A stretch of DNA of 64,000 nt from an uncultured Stenotrophomonas sp. (GTDB lineage: Bacteria > Pseudomonadota > Gammaproteobacteria > Xanthomonadales > Xanthomonadaceae). The stretch is taken from the NCBI RefSeq assembly GCF_945952405.1, contig NZ_CAMFIA010000013.1:1-64000 (forward strand). The letters are read 5' to 3'. Positions 33,891 through 44,628 of the stretch are shown here, piece by piece. The translations under genes and the position numbers were made by a program. Position 1 is the first letter of the stretch, and every line of letters starts with the position of its first letter. The notes under the pieces are model-generated. The model was not told the origin of the DNA, searched no databases, and saw only the letters and a program-made list of their open reading frames with translations.

Positions 33891-34625
33891 TCACTTCCAA
33901 TGATCCGGCCCCAGGAACGGCAGGCTCAACACAAACACCGGAACCGCCACCGGCACCAGCGCCGCGCCCAGCACCTTGCCAGCCGCGGCGCCCACGCCTG
34001 GCTTGTCCTCCCTCTCCGGCAGGATCCGCTGCGCGCGCGCACTGATCGGCTGAGCCAGCTTCGCCTTTTCCGCCAGCGCAGCAGCGTCCGGCAACTTCAC
34101 GCGCTCGCCATCGCCCTCGAACAGCGCGCTGTAATAGCTGCCGCCCTTCTTTGAAAGATTGCAGGCCCGATCAAACGCCAGCGCGTAGCGGCTCCGATCC
34201 TGCGGCAGGTAGTAGCGCGCACGCTCATCCACATACTTCGCCTCGCGCGGGAGTACCTCAATCCGCTCCAGCTTGAACTGCACGACCTGTTGCGGCGTCA
34301 CCTGCCCTGGCCGCAGCAGCAGCGCATAGCTGCCGTGCACCTTGGCCTTGTTGGCCGGATCGCGCCAGTCCTCATGGAAGTACATCTGCGCGCAGGCCAC
34401 GGCTTCGCGCAGTGGGCTGTCCATCAGCGCGCGGTACTCACGGAATGGCGCGGCATTGAAACGCATCGGCTCTTCAAAGCGCGGCAGCAGGTACAGCTGT
34501 CCGTCATCGGCCACGAACGCTGCGCTGATTTCGCGGCTTGAGGTGTGCTCCTCCGGGCCGGTGGCACAGCCGGACAACAGGGCCAGGCACAGGGCGGAGA
34601 AGGTGAAGAGAATGGGCGTTCGCAT
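33891..34625 (-). CDS. Putative lipoprotein of unknown function
   Basis: 244 residues from ATG 34625. Lipoprotein signal LCLALLSGCATGP (lipobox LSGC). The mature region is soluble, with conserved-looking ISAAFVADDGQLYLLP and EYRALMDSPLREAVACAQMYF, and ends in a hydrophobic stretch (GAALVPVAVPVFVLSLPFLGP). I do not recognise a family. The SMAG unit at the end of the M1-like gene lies between the two convergent genes. Confidence 0.7.
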   Translation of the reverse strand: MRTPILFTFSALCLALLSGCATGPEEHTSSREISAAFVADDGQLYLLPRFEEPMRFNAAPFREYRALMDSPLREAVACAQMYFHEDWRDPANKAKVHGSYALLLRPGQVTPQQVVQFKLERIEVLPREAKYVDERARYYLPQDRSRYALAFDRACNLSKKGGSYYSALFEGDGERVKLPDAAALAEKAKLAQPISARAQRILPEREDKPGVGAAAGKVLGAALVPVAVPVFVLSLPFLGPDHWK

Positions 34626-34689
34626 GTCGTGTTGAAGGCTTCCCTGGGAAAACGGCTCCGCCCCGAAGGGACGAAGCCGACCCACCATC

Positions 34690-35384
34690 GTGCCATGGTA
34701 GCCACGCCATGCCCAATCAAACTACTGGAGATCGAGCGGGTTCAGGCGGTTGGCGCTGACCAGCCGCGACCCAGGGCGCGTACAGTGCACACACGCTTCA
34801 GCATGATGATCGCGCTGGTTGGCGTGCCATATCAAGTCGGCTTGAGCATCCATTTTCAGTGACGTCATTGGACTGAATCTGGAGCGAGCGCCACAGATGT
34901 ATCGCCGTTCGACCTTTCCGTAGCGCTTGGGGATGATCCACTCACCAGCGCGCCGGATTGCTCCTTGATTGGCGAAATGAGCCAGTAGTTGCAGGCCGTG
35001 CGTCTTGGCCAGAGGTCAGAGCAGCCACTCGGCAGGCATTCGAAGAAGCGCCGCGATGAAGGCCGCACTTCCATCGTGCCGATTACGGCATCAACCGGCA
35101 GATACCGCCGTGATGCGATTTTCATCCGTTTCTTTTTTGGCGGTTGGTACCGGTATTGTGATGCCAAGGCGCGGCGCACTGTCCCGCTGCAGCAGTGCCT
35201 GATGGACTCAGAAGGCACTCTGGCGTTGCGCATGAACCGGGGTTGCAGGCCATCCCCCTTCCGCTCTGAACCGACGCCAGCGGCAACATGATTGCTGCCA
35301 TTTTGTCGCAATCGCCCAGCACCTTGGCCCGCTACTGGGTAACGGACGAAGAAGAAAGCCCACTGTCTACAGGAGAACGCGGTA
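34690..35384. other. About 700 bp without a convincing gene, lower GC
   Basis: No recognisable coding sequence. The composition is visibly lower in GC than the surroundings, and short frames on both strands (for example 34989-35291 on the plus strand) match nothing I know and lack good start signals. Only the 3' end carries a clear signal: AGGAG at 35371, the ribosome site of the next gene. It may be decayed mobile DNA. Confidence 0.5.
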
Positions 35385-35960
35385 ATGAACGCTGATGATA
35401 TGAAGTCGATACCGATGATGGACCCGCGCCTGAAGCAGCGCACGAACGGATCGAGCGCACCCAGCCGCACGATCTATGTAGATCTTGATGGTGTGATGGC
35501 CGACTTCGACGCGGCATTTCCCGCCCTGTTTGGCCTTGACCATCGTTTGCTTGCCGACGATGAAATGTGGGGGCACATCAACAACCACCCGTCATTCTTC
35601 CGCGACCTTCCGCCGATGCATGGCGCAGTGGAGTTTTTCCACAGCATCCACCACTTGAGTCCGGTGATCCTCACTTCCTGTCCGAAATCGAACTATCCGC
35701 TCGCTGCGATGCAGAAGCGACAGTGGGTTCGCGAACACTTGTCAGCAACCTGCCTGGTGTTGCCTGTGCTTGGCGGGAGGCACAAGCCTCTTTTCATGCA
35801 CCAGCCGGGCGATGTTCTGATCGATGACTTCAAAGAGAACTGTGAAGCCTGGACGGCGGCAGGTGGCGTAGCCATCAGGCACTCTGGCGACTGGGCCCTG
35901 ACGCGTCACGCGCTTTCCGAAATAGAAGATCTGTCAGGAACGACGCTTGTGGCGGGCTGA
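35385..35960 (+). CDS. 5'(3')-deoxyribonucleotidase-like HAD hydrolase
   Basis: 191 residues, ATG 35385 with AGGAG nine bases upstream. HAD motif I reads YVDLDGVMADFDAAFP (nucleophile and acid Asp), motif II Thr in VILTSCPK, Lys in the GGRHKPLF segment and motif IV VLIDDFKENC. This is the NT5C pattern: dephosphorylation of deoxynucleoside monophosphates. Such small HADs are frequent in phages and mobile elements. The gene is alone in a lower-GC patch between a featureless stretch and a pseudogene, which suggests acquired DNA. Confidence 0.8.
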   Translation: MNADDMKSIPMMDPRLKQRTNGSSAPSRTIYVDLDGVMADFDAAFPALFGLDHRLLADDEMWGHINNHPSFFRDLPPMHGAVEFFHSIHHLSPVILTSCPKSNYPLAAMQKRQWVREHLSATCLVLPVLGGRHKPLFMHQPGDVLIDDFKENCEAWTAAGGVAIRHSGDWALTRHALSEIEDLSGTTLVAG

Positions 35961-36105
35961 TGTAGCTCCGCCGTACTTCAACCGCTCCGCCAATCGCTGT
36001 CCCACTTCCAGCGCCGAAGCTGGGTTCTGCCCGGTAGTCAGCTCCCGAAGGCGTCGATCAGTCCCCAGGAATGCCACGCCCTGCCTGTCCAGGTGAACGG
36101 CGTCG
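35934..36105 (-). pseudogene. C-terminal remnant of a DJ-1/PfpI-type protein
   Basis: The minus frame reads GVAFLGTDRRLRELTTGQNP followed by ASALEVGQRLAERL before a stop at 35934. LxTGQNPAS near the C-terminus is characteristic of DJ-1/PfpI-type class I amidotransferase-like proteins. No continuous frame carries the upstream part with the catalytic Cys, and upstream similarity fades. The remnant overlaps the 3' end of the nucleotidase gene. 36106-36309 holds nothing else I can support. Confidence 0.4.
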
Positions 36106-36309
36106 GCCATCGAGCCGAGAGCCTAGATGCCGCTGGGCGCATACTCGCGCTTATCTGTGCCTGCACTGCCCGGGGTGGTCCAGTTGGCGATGGCCCGGGC
36201 CGTTTGGTCAGCCGCCCCTCGTTCACCGAAGCGGACACCGGTACCGCGGTTCTCACCATCTTAGGCAGAGGCATGTCCTCGGACGGCCCTGACGGTGGCC
36301 CTGAGCAAG

Positions 36310-36332
36310 AAAAAGGGCGCCTCTCGGCGCCC
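36310..36332 (-). terminator. Rho-independent terminator of guaA
   Basis: Read on the minus strand: GGGCGCC, loop GAGA, GGCGCCC, then a T run. It begins about 14 bp after the guaA stop and closes the guaB-guaA operon. Confidence 0.85.
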
Positions 36333-36345
36333 TCGTTCTCTCAAC

Positions 36346-37911
36346 TCATTCCCACTCAATCGTCGCCGGCGGCTTCCCCGAGATGTCATAGACAACCCTT
36401 GAAACCCCCCGCAACTCATTGATGATCCGGTTGCTCACCGTCCCCAGGAATTCATACGGCAGATGCGCCCAATGCGCGGTCATGAAGTCGATCGTCTCCA
36501 CCGCACGCAGCGCAATCACCCACTCATACGCACGCGCGTCGCCGACCACGCCCACCGACTTCACCGGCAGGAACACGGCAAAGGCCTGGCTGGTCTTGTC
36601 GTACAGATCCGCCTTGCGCAGCTCGTCAATGAAGATGGCATCGGCCTTGGCCAGCAGCTCGGCGTACTCCGGCTTCACTTCGCCGAGGATACGCACGCCC
36701 AGGCCCGGGCCCGGGAACGGGTGGCGGTAGACCATGGTGCGCGGCAGGCCGAGCTCGACGCCCAGGCGTCGCACTTCGTCCTTGAACAGCTCGCGCAGCG
36801 GCTCGACCAGGCCCAGCTTCATGTGCTCCGGCAGGCCACCCACGTTGTGGTGGCTCTTGATCACATGCGCCTTGCCGGTCTTGCTGCCGGCCGACTCGAT
36901 CACGTCCGGGTAGATGGTGCCCTGCGCCAGCCACTTGGCGTTCTTCAGCTTGTTCGACTCTTCGTCGAAGATCTCGACGAACAGGTTGCCGATGATCTTG
37001 CGCTTGGCTTCCGGGTCGCTCACGCCTTCCAGCGCCTTGAAGTAACGGTCGGCGGCATTCACGCGAACGACCTTGACGCCCATGTGCTCGGCGAACATCG
37101 CCATTACCTGGTCGCCTTCCTGCCAGCGCAGCAGGCCGGTATCCACGAACACGCAGGTCAGCTTCTCGCCGATCGCCTTGTGCAGCAGCGCGGCCACCAC
37201 GGACGAATCGACGCCACCGGACAGGCCCAGGATCACTTCATCGTCGCCGACCTGCTCGCGTACGCGGGCGATCTGATCGTCGATGATGTTGGCGGCAGTC
37301 CACAGGGTCTGGCAGCCGCACACGTCCACCACGAAACGGCGCAGCAGCGCCTGGCCCTGCAGGGTGTGGGTCACTTCCGGGTGGAACTGCACGCCGTACC
37401 AGCGCTTTTCTTCATTGGCCATCGCGGCCACCGGAATGCGGTCGGTGGTGGCGGTGATGGTGAAGCCCGGGGGCGCGACGGAGACGTGGTCGCCGTGGCT
37501 CATCCAGACATTCAGCTTCGGCTCGCCACCGTGGTCGCTCAAGCCCTTGAAAAGGGCATCCGGATTGATCACGTTTACTTCGGCGTGGCCGAATTCGCGC
37601 TGGTCGGCGGCTTCGGTGGCACCGCCCAGCTGCGCGGCCAGGGTCTGCATGCCGTAGCAGATGCCGAAGATCGGCAAGCCGCTGTCGAACACTTCCTGCG
37701 GCGCAGCCGGCGCACCCGGCAACGTGGTCGATTCCGGGCCACCGGACAGGATGATGCCCTTGGCACCGAACGCGGCGATCTCGGCCGGGTTGTGGTCCCA
37801 CGCCCAGATTTCGCAGTAGACGCCCAGCTCGCGGATGCGGCGGGCGATCAGCTGCGTGTACTGCGCGCCGAAATCGAGGATGAGGATCTTGTCGTTATGG
37901 ATGTTGGTCAT
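36346..37911 (-). CDS. guaA: GMP synthase (glutamine-hydrolysing)
   Basis: 521 residues, the normal length. Class I amidotransferase domain first: [20 protein letters not shown], nucleophile Cys in [11 protein letters not shown], His/Glu in [10 protein letters not shown]. The ATP-pyrophosphatase domain has the PP-loop [16 protein letters not shown], and the dimerisation domain ends PPATIEWE. It converts XMP, glutamine and ATP to GMP. Its ATG overlaps the stop of the upstream lipoprotein gene by four bases, so it is expressed with guaB. Confidence 0.98.
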   Translation of the reverse strand: MTNIHNDKILILDFGAQYTQLIARRIRELGVYCEIWAWDHNPAEIAAFGAKGIILSGGPESTTLPGAPAAPQEVFDSGLPIFGICYGMQTLAAQLGGATEAADQREFGHAEVNVINPDALFKGLSDHGGEPKLNVWMSHGDHVSVAPPGFTITATTDRIPVAAMANEEKRWYGVQFHPEVTHTLQGQALLRRFVVDVCGCQTLWTAANIIDDQIARVREQVGDDEVILGLSGGVDSSVVAALLHKAIGEKLTCVFVDTGLLRWQEGDQVMAMFAEHMGVKVVRVNAADRYFKALEGVSDPEAKRKIIGNLFVEIFDEESNKLKNAKWLAQGTIYPDVIESAGSKTGKAHVIKSHHNVGGLPEHMKLGLVEPLRELFKDEVRRLGVELGLPRTMVYRHPFPGPGLGVRILGEVKPEYAELLAKADAIFIDELRKADLYDKTSQAFAVFLPVKSVGVVGDARAYEWVIALRAVETIDFMTAHWAHLPYEFLGTVSNRIINELRGVSRVVYDISGKPPATIEWE

Positions 37912-38494
37912 GGTGCCGTTCCAGTGGTGTTTTTCGCAGTGCCCGGCGCTTCAAGGCTCTGCGTCAGCGTGGCGATGAATGCCTTGCGTTGTTGAATATG
38001 TGAGGCGTCTTCCTCATCCCAGCGCAGCATCAGCAGGCCATGCGGAGCGTTGGGGTTGGAGCGGTCGGCGCGCGGCAGCTCGGCGATTTCCTGCACCTCG
38101 GTGCCGGGCACGATGCGCCGTTGCAGCGCGCGGATCGGGTAGCCGGAATCCACCGCTTCGCCCCAGGAGGCGAACTGCACGCTCATCCGTTTCGGCTCCA
38201 GCGGCCCCAGCTCGGCGGTCACCGCAGGATGCTCCAGCGTGTTGCCCAGCTCGGTAATGCATTTCAGCGTGACCTGCAGCGGGCGCTCGCCAGTCCCCTT
38301 CAGCAGCCAGCGCTGCTCGCCTGCGGCCTGCACCTGCCAGCCGTTCGGCAGCGAGAACGCGTTCTGGCACGCCTGCACGTCCTGCAATTGCGAAACCGCC
38401 GCGCCCGGAGACCCGGAGCGCGGCGGCGGTTCGGACAACGAACAGCCTGCCATCAGCAGGCTGCCCGTAATCGCAAGCGCAGTTCGAAAGCGCA

Positions 38495-38495
<1 letters not shown>
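37908..38495 (-). CDS. Lipoprotein of unknown function between guaB and guaA
   Basis: 195 residues. Signal [17 protein letters not shown] with lipobox MAGC. The mature protein has [36 protein letters not shown] and [18 protein letters not shown], with no family I recognise. It overlaps guaB at TGATG and guaA at ATGA, so an envelope protein is locked translationally between two GMP biosynthesis enzymes. The arrangement is seen in xanthomonads; its reason is unknown. Confidence 0.8.
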
Positions 38496-39985
<1,490 letters not shown>

Positions 39986-40078
39986 TTACCCCTTTTTCGC
40001 GCCGTGTGGCAGGGGGTAGATGCGACGCAGTGTCGCGCGGGCAGTGGTTGGTTCAGGAGGGTCTGGAACCGGCCCACA

Positions 40079-40187
40079 GTGGGTGCGAACCGCCCTCGGT
40101 GGGTGCGGACGGCGCACGGTGGGTGCGGACCGTTGGTCCGCACTCTCCATCTGCCGGCAATGTGCCGACCAACGGTCGGCACCCACC
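40079..40187. repeat. Cluster of GTGGGTGCGGACC-type palindromic repeats
   Basis: GTGGGTGCG recurs four times between 40079 and 40130. The last full unit is GTGGGTGCGGACCGTTGGTC followed by CGCAC. An inverted partner, GTGCCGACCAACGGTCGGCA followed by CCCACC, is at 40162-40187. This is the GTAGGTGCCGACC SMAG subfamily with altered heads. It lies between folD and guaB. Confidence 0.75.
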
Positions 40188-40227
40188 AATAGCAGATATC
40201 CCAACAGCAGATTTCCCCAACAACGGG

Positions 40228-41106
40228 TCAGCTCAGCGCTTCGGCTGCTTCCAGGGTGTTCTGCATCAGGGTGGCCACGGTCATCGGGCCGACGCCACCC
40301 GGCACCGGGGTGATCCAGCTGGCGCGCTGGGCGGCGGCATCAAAGCCGACATCGCCCACCAGGCGGCCGTCGTCCAGCCGGTTGATGCCGACGTCGATCA
40401 CCACCGCGCCCGGCTTCACCCACTCGCCCGGCACGATGCCCGGGCGGCCGACCGCCACCACCAGGATGTCGGCATTGCGCACGGCCTGTTCCAGCACGTC
40501 CTTGGGGGTGAACTTGTGGCAGCTGGTCACGGTGCAGCCGGCGATCAGCAGCTCCAGGCCCATCGGCCGGCCGACGTGGTTGCTGACGCCGACGATGGTG
40601 GCGTTGCGGCCGCGCACCGGCTGGTCGGTGTGGCCCAGCAGCGTGGTGATGCCGCGCGGGGTGCACGGGCGCAGGCCGAACTCACGCAGCGCCAGGTGGC
40701 CGACGTTCTCCGGGTGGAAGCCGTCCACGTCCTTGCGCGGGTCGATGCGCTGGATCAGCCGGCGCGCGTCCGGGATGCCGGGCAGCGGCAGCTGGATCAG
40801 GATGCCGTTGATCTTGGGATCGGCGTTGAGCTGGTCGATCAGGTCGAGCAGTTCGGCCTCGGTGGTCCCGGCCGGCAGGTCGTAGTCATGGGCTTCGATG
40901 CCGACCTTCTCGGCGGCGCGGCGCTTGTTGCGCACATATACGGTCGAGGCCGGGTCGCCGCCGACCAGCACCACGGCCAGGCCCGGGCGGCTGCCGCCGG
41001 CGGCCACACGGGCGTCGACGCGCACCTTCAGGCTGTCGAGCAGGTCCTCGGCGATGCGGCGGCCATCAAGGATGCGGGCAGGATGCGGGGCGGCGGAATC
41101 GTTCAT
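40228..41106 (-). CDS. folD: Methylenetetrahydrofolate dehydrogenase/cyclohydrolase
   Basis: 292 residues. Bifunctional enzyme of one-carbon metabolism. The catalytic Lys lies in [15 protein letters not shown], and the substrate site in [20 protein letters not shown] and [16 protein letters not shown]-binding: [18 protein letters not shown], with Ser-Asn where many homologues have [22 protein letters not shown] and [20 protein letters not shown] close the fold. Single gene bordered by repeat clusters on both sides. Confidence 0.97.
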   Translation of the reverse strand: MNDSAAPHPARILDGRRIAEDLLDSLKVRVDARVAAGGSRPGLAVVLVGGDPASTVYVRNKRRAAEKVGIEAHDYDLPAGTTEAELLDLIDQLNADPKINGILIQLPLPGIPDARRLIQRIDPRKDVDGFHPENVGHLALREFGLRPCTPRGITTLLGHTDQPVRGRNATIVGVSNHVGRPMGLELLIAGCTVTSCHKFTPKDVLEQAVRNADILVVAVGRPGIVPGEWVKPGAVVIDVGINRLDDGRLVGDVGFDAAAQRASWITPVPGGVGPMTVATLMQNTLEAAEALS

Positions 41107-41199
41107 CGAATGCGGGGGACGGCGGCGGCGGGGACGCTATTGTCCCTGATTCAGGCCCCCTCGCCCACCGCGGGCTTCGGCAATCCCTCACCCGGTCGC

Positions 41200-41310
41200 G
41201 CCGGCCGCTGGCCGGCAATCTCAGGGCGTCGGAGCGTTTCCCTGTTTACCGGCCAGCGGCCGGCACTACCAACGGATGGTGCGCTGAGGTTGCCGGCCAG
41301 CGGCCGGCAC
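41200..41310. repeat. Three GCCGGCCGCTGGCCGGC-type SMAG units
   Basis: Palindromic units near 41200, 41249 and 41291 (GCCGGCCGCTGGCCGGC or its complement GCCGGCCAGCGGCCGGC; the middle one ends CACTAC). They fill the gap between the Kef-type antiporter stop and folD. Confidence 0.8.
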
Positions 41311-41319
41311 GGCCGGGAC

Positions 41320-43152
41320 TCATTCTTCCTCTTCAGGCACATCCTGCGGGTTCAGGGTCTTGCTGGTGCGCTTCGGTGCGGTGAACGGGGTCGGCGTCGG
41401 TACGCCCTGCGGGCTGTTGCCGTAGATCATCCGCGCGCCGGCATTCAAGCCGCCACCGGCGATCTCCAGCTCGAAGCGCTCGGCATCACGGCGGCGGATC
41501 TGCTCGGCGATCTCGATCGCGTCGTCCTCGTCCGCACCCAGTTCCACCAGCGCCGCCTGGCCGAACAGCACGGCCGATTCGAAGGTCTCGCGGATCTGGA
41601 AATCGACGCCGGCATGGATCAGCCGCAGCGAATGCTCGCGGTCGAACGAGCGCACCATCAGCTTGGCCTGCGGGAACTCATGCGCGACCAGCTCGACGAT
41701 GCGGTCAGCGGCTTCGGCCTTGTCCACGCACACCGCAATCGCACGCGCGGTGGCAGCACCGGAGGCATGCAGCACGTCCAGGCGCGTACCATCACCGTAG
41801 TAGATCTTGAAGCCGAATCGCGCCGCGCTCTGGATCATCTCGACATCGTTGTCGATGATGGTCACGTCCACATCGCGCGCCAGCAGCGACTGGCTGGCAA
41901 CCTGGCCGAAGCGGCCGAAGCCGATCAGCAGCACGCTGCCGGACAGGCCGTCGGCCTCGTCCACGCCCTCCAGGTTGACCGTCGGCTTCGGCGCGACGCG
42001 CTTGTAGACCAGCACCACCAGCGGGGTCAGCGCCATCGACAGCACCACCACGGCAGTGAAGTTGGCATTGATGTCCAGGTCGATCACCCCGGCCGAGGCC
42101 GCCGCGGAAAACAGCACGAAGGCGAACTCGCCGCCCTGCGCCATCAGCACGCCGCGGTCCAGCGCCTGCGCGTGATCGCTGCCCATCACCCGCGCGACCA
42201 CGTAGATGCACAGCGCCTTGGCCGCCATCAACGCCAGCACCAGGCCGAGGATCAGCTGCCAGTGCGCGGCCACTACGCCCAGATCCAGCGCCATGCCGAC
42301 ACTGAGGAAGAACAGGCCAAGCAGGATGCCGCGGAACGGCTCGATGTCCGCTTCGATCTGATGACGGAAGGTCGATTCGCTCAGCAGCACGCCGGCCAGG
42401 AACGCACCCATCGCCATCGACAGGCCAGACAGCTGCATCAGCAGCGCCGCACCCAGCACCACCAGCAGCGCGGCGGCGGTCATCACCTCACGCGCCTTCG
42501 ACTCGGCCAGCACGCGGAACAGCGGGTTGAGCAGGAAGCGCCCGACCAGCACCAGGCCGACGATGGCGCCGACACCGATCGCCACCGACAGCCAGCGTGA
42601 ACCTTCGCCATCGGCACTGCCGGCGCTCGGCGCCATCCACGCCACCAGGGCCAGCAGCGGCACGATCAGCAGGTCTTCGAACAGCAGGATCGAGACGATC
42701 TTCTGCCCCGACGGCAGTGCGATGTCACCGCGTTCGGCCAGCAACTGCATCACCACGGCGGTGGAGGTCAGCACGAAGCCGGTGGCACCGATGAAGGCGA
42801 CCTGCCACGGGAAGCCGAACAGCTTGGCGATGCTGGTCAGCACCACCGCGCAGGTGACGATCTGCAGCGTACCCAGCCCGAAGATCTCCTTGCGCAGGCT
42901 CCACAGGTGCGAGGGCCGCATCTCCAGGCCGATCACGAACAGGAACATCACCACGCCCAGCTCGGCGGTATGCAGGATCGCCTGCGGATCGGAGAACCAG
43001 CCCAGCCCGAACGGTCCGATCGCCAGGCCGGCGGCGAAGTAGCCCAGCACCGAGCCAAGACCGGCCCGGCGGAACAGGGGCACCATCACCACCGCCGCGC
43101 CCAGCAGGGCGACGACCTTGACCAGCTCGCTGGTCGCTGCTTCTACCGCCAT
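41320..43152 (-). CDS. Kef-type monovalent cation:proton antiporter (CPA2) with RCK domain
   Basis: 610 residues. About 12-13 membrane spans up to ~385 with the CPA2 pattern: SVLGYFAAGLAIGPFGLGWF, ELGVVMFLFVIGLEMRP, SILLFEDLLIVPLLAL, LAQGGEFAFVLF-like LMAQGGEFAFVLFSAAA. Then an RCK/TrkA-N domain (VLLIGFGRFGQVASQSLLA, VTIIDNDVEMI, YYGDGTRLDVLHASGA), a Gly-rich Rossmann fold that binds NAD(H)/glutathione-type regulators in KefB/KefC. It probably mediates K+ efflux coupled to H+ entry under electrophile stress. No KefF/KefG ancillary gene is adjacent. Confidence 0.9.
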   Translation of the reverse strand: MAVEAATSELVKVVALLGAAVVMVPLFRRAGLGSVLGYFAAGLAIGPFGLGWFSDPQAILHTAELGVVMFLFVIGLEMRPSHLWSLRKEIFGLGTLQIVTCAVVLTSIAKLFGFPWQVAFIGATGFVLTSTAVVMQLLAERGDIALPSGQKIVSILLFEDLLIVPLLALVAWMAPSAGSADGEGSRWLSVAIGVGAIVGLVLVGRFLLNPLFRVLAESKAREVMTAAALLVVLGAALLMQLSGLSMAMGAFLAGVLLSESTFRHQIEADIEPFRGILLGLFFLSVGMALDLGVVAAHWQLILGLVLALMAAKALCIYVVARVMGSDHAQALDRGVLMAQGGEFAFVLFSAAASAGVIDLDINANFTAVVVLSMALTPLVVLVYKRVAPKPTVNLEGVDEADGLSGSVLLIGFGRFGQVASQSLLARDVDVTIIDNDVEMIQSAARFGFKIYYGDGTRLDVLHASGAATARAIAVCVDKAEAADRIVELVAHEFPQAKLMVRSFDREHSLRLIHAGVDFQIRETFESAVLFGQAALVELGADEDDAIEIAEQIRRRDAERFELEIAGGGLNAGARMIYGNSPQGVPTPTPFTAPKRTSKTLNPQDVPEEEE

Positions 43153-43302
43153 GCGGTGTTTTCCCCAAGATCCAGAATCGGATTCAACAATAGAGCAATG
43201 CCGATGACGGCAATAGCACGCATGTTGCGCCGGATTGTCTTGAAGATGGAACGATACCGGGAGTTCCCCCTGGCATCATCCCGAAATCATGTACCCGCTT
43301 CG

Positions 43303-43354
43303 GTAGGTGCCAACCTTGGTTGGCACAAGAGCGCCGACCAAGGACGGCATCTAC
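43303..43354. repeat. SMAG dimer (GTAGGTGCCAACC type)
   Basis: GTAGGTGCCAACCTTGGTTG plus GCAC, a short spacer, then GCCGACCAAGGACGGCATCT plus AC. GTAG and CTAC ends are intact. It is downstream of the MoeB gene and upstream of the antiporter. Confidence 0.85.
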
Positions 43355-43375
43355 CAATGCATGCCCCGGCCGGGC

Positions 43376-44512
43376 TCACCCACCCCGACAGAACGCGGCG
43401 TAATCGATGTACCCCGGAAACGCCACGCCCGGCGCGCACACCGGGCACTGCGGGTCGGGCCGGATACCGGTCTCGCGGAAGCGCATGCCCAGCGCATCGA
43501 AGCGCAGCAGGCGGCCCACCAGTGGCTCGCCGATGCCGAGCAGCAGCTTCAGCACCTCGGTGGCCTGCAGCACCCCGGCCAGGCCCGGCAGCACGCCCAG
43601 CACGCCGGCCTCGGAACAGTTCGGCGCGAACTCCGGCGGCGGCGGTTCCGGGAACAGGCAGCGATAGCACGGCGCCACGCCACGCTGGCGGCCAGCGTCG
43701 AATACGCTCACCTGGCCGTCGAAGCGCTCGATGGCGGCATACACCAGCGGCGTGGCGTGCTTGATGCAGGCGTCGTTGAGCAGGTAGCGCAGCGGGAAGT
43801 TGTCCGAGCCGTCCAGCACCACATCGACCCCGTCCAGCAGCGCATCCACGTTCCCGGAGGTGACCCGTTCGGGCACCGCCTCGACCTCGATCGAAGGATT
43901 CAGCGCCAGCAAGCGCTCGCGTGCGGAATCGACCTTGAGCTGGCCGACACTGGCTTCGGTATGCACGATCTGCCGGTGCAGGTTGCTGCGCTCCACGCGG
44001 TCGTGGTCGGCAAAACGCAGGTGCCCTACCCCGGCTGCGGCCAGGTAGAAGCCGGCGGGTGCACCCAGGCCACCGGCGCCGAGCACCAGCACCCGCGACT
44101 GCTGCAGGCGACGCTGGCCCGCCTCCCCCACCTGCGGCAGCAGCAGGTGGCGCGAATAGCGGTCGTAGAAATCGCGGTCGGCGGCACTGGCCAGCGGTTG
44201 CACCAGCGGCAGCGACTGCTCGCGCCAAGCGACGGTGCCACCGGTCACGGAAGCGACCCGGGTGTAGCCGGCCTCCAGCAGGAACTGCGCGGCATCGGCC
44301 GAGCGCTTGCCGCTCTGGCAGATCAGCAGGATCTCCTGATCGCGGCGCGGCAGATGCGTGGCCGGATCCGCCTGCAGCTCGCCCTTGGCCACGCCACGCG
44401 CGCCTTCGGCCATGCCGCCCGCCCGTTCATGCGCCTCGCGCACATCGATCAGCACGGCGCCGTGGGCCAGGCGCTCGCGTGCCTGTGCGGGGGAAAGCTC
44501 TTGGATGCTCAT
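43376..44512 (-). CDS. moeB: Rhodanese-MoeB fusion (molybdopterin-synthase adenylyltransferase)
   Basis: 378 residues from ATG 44512. The N-terminal ~105 residues are a rhodanese domain with the active Cys in LLICQSGKRSAD. The rest is a ThiF/MoeB/E1 domain: VLVLGAGGLGAPAGFYLAAA (ATP loop), DHDRVERSNLHRQIVH, VVLDGSDNFPLRYLLND, and zinc ligands CYRC and CPVC. It adenylates the C-terminal Gly of MoaD/ThiS-type carriers for sulfur transfer. The rhodanese module leads the protein, whereas in the eukaryotic MOCS3 type it trails. It may supply persulfide for the thiocarboxylate. Confidence 0.92.
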   Translation of the reverse strand: MSIQELSPAQARERLAHGAVLIDVREAHERAGGMAEGARGVAKGELQADPATHLPRRDQEILLICQSGKRSADAAQFLLEAGYTRVASVTGGTVAWREQSLPLVQPLASAADRDFYDRYSRHLLLPQVGEAGQRRLQQSRVLVLGAGGLGAPAGFYLAAAGVGHLRFADHDRVERSNLHRQIVHTEASVGQLKVDSARERLLALNPSIEVEAVPERVTSGNVDALLDGVDVVLDGSDNFPLRYLLNDACIKHATPLVYAAIERFDGQVSVFDAGRQRGVAPCYRCLFPEPPPPEFAPNCSEAGVLGVLPGLAGVLQATEVLKLLLGIGEPLVGRLLRFDALGMRFRETGIRPDPQCPVCAPGVAFPGYIDYAAFCRGG

Positions 44513-44541
44513 GGCCGCATTATCGCGCAGACCCTGCACCC

Positions 44542-44582
44542 GGGGTCAGATCCCTTTTCCGCAGGAAAAGGGATCTGACCCC
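44542..44582. repeat. 19-bp perfect inverted repeat, GGGGTCAGATCCC family
   Basis: Arms GGGGTCAGATCCCTTTTCC and GGAAAAGGGATCTGACCCC with a GCA loop. It sits between the moeB start and the der terminator. It is the longer relative of the element at 20605-20642. Confidence 0.85.
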
Positions 44583-44596
44583 ATTCCCCTCGAACG

Positions 44597-44619
44597 AAAA
44601 AGGCGGCCCTGCGGCCGCC
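44597..44619 (-). terminator. Rho-independent terminator downstream of der
   Basis: On the minus strand: GGCGGCC, a short loop, GGCCGCC, followed by a T run. It ends the ndk-to-der gene string ten bases past the der stop. Confidence 0.85.
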
Positions 44620-44628
44620 TCTCGTGGA

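Noticed and set aside
34865..35470. Open frames on both strands in the gap before the nucleotidase gene
   Set aside because: No start signals, no recognisable motifs and no amphipathic or domain-like pattern; reported only as an unexplained stretch.
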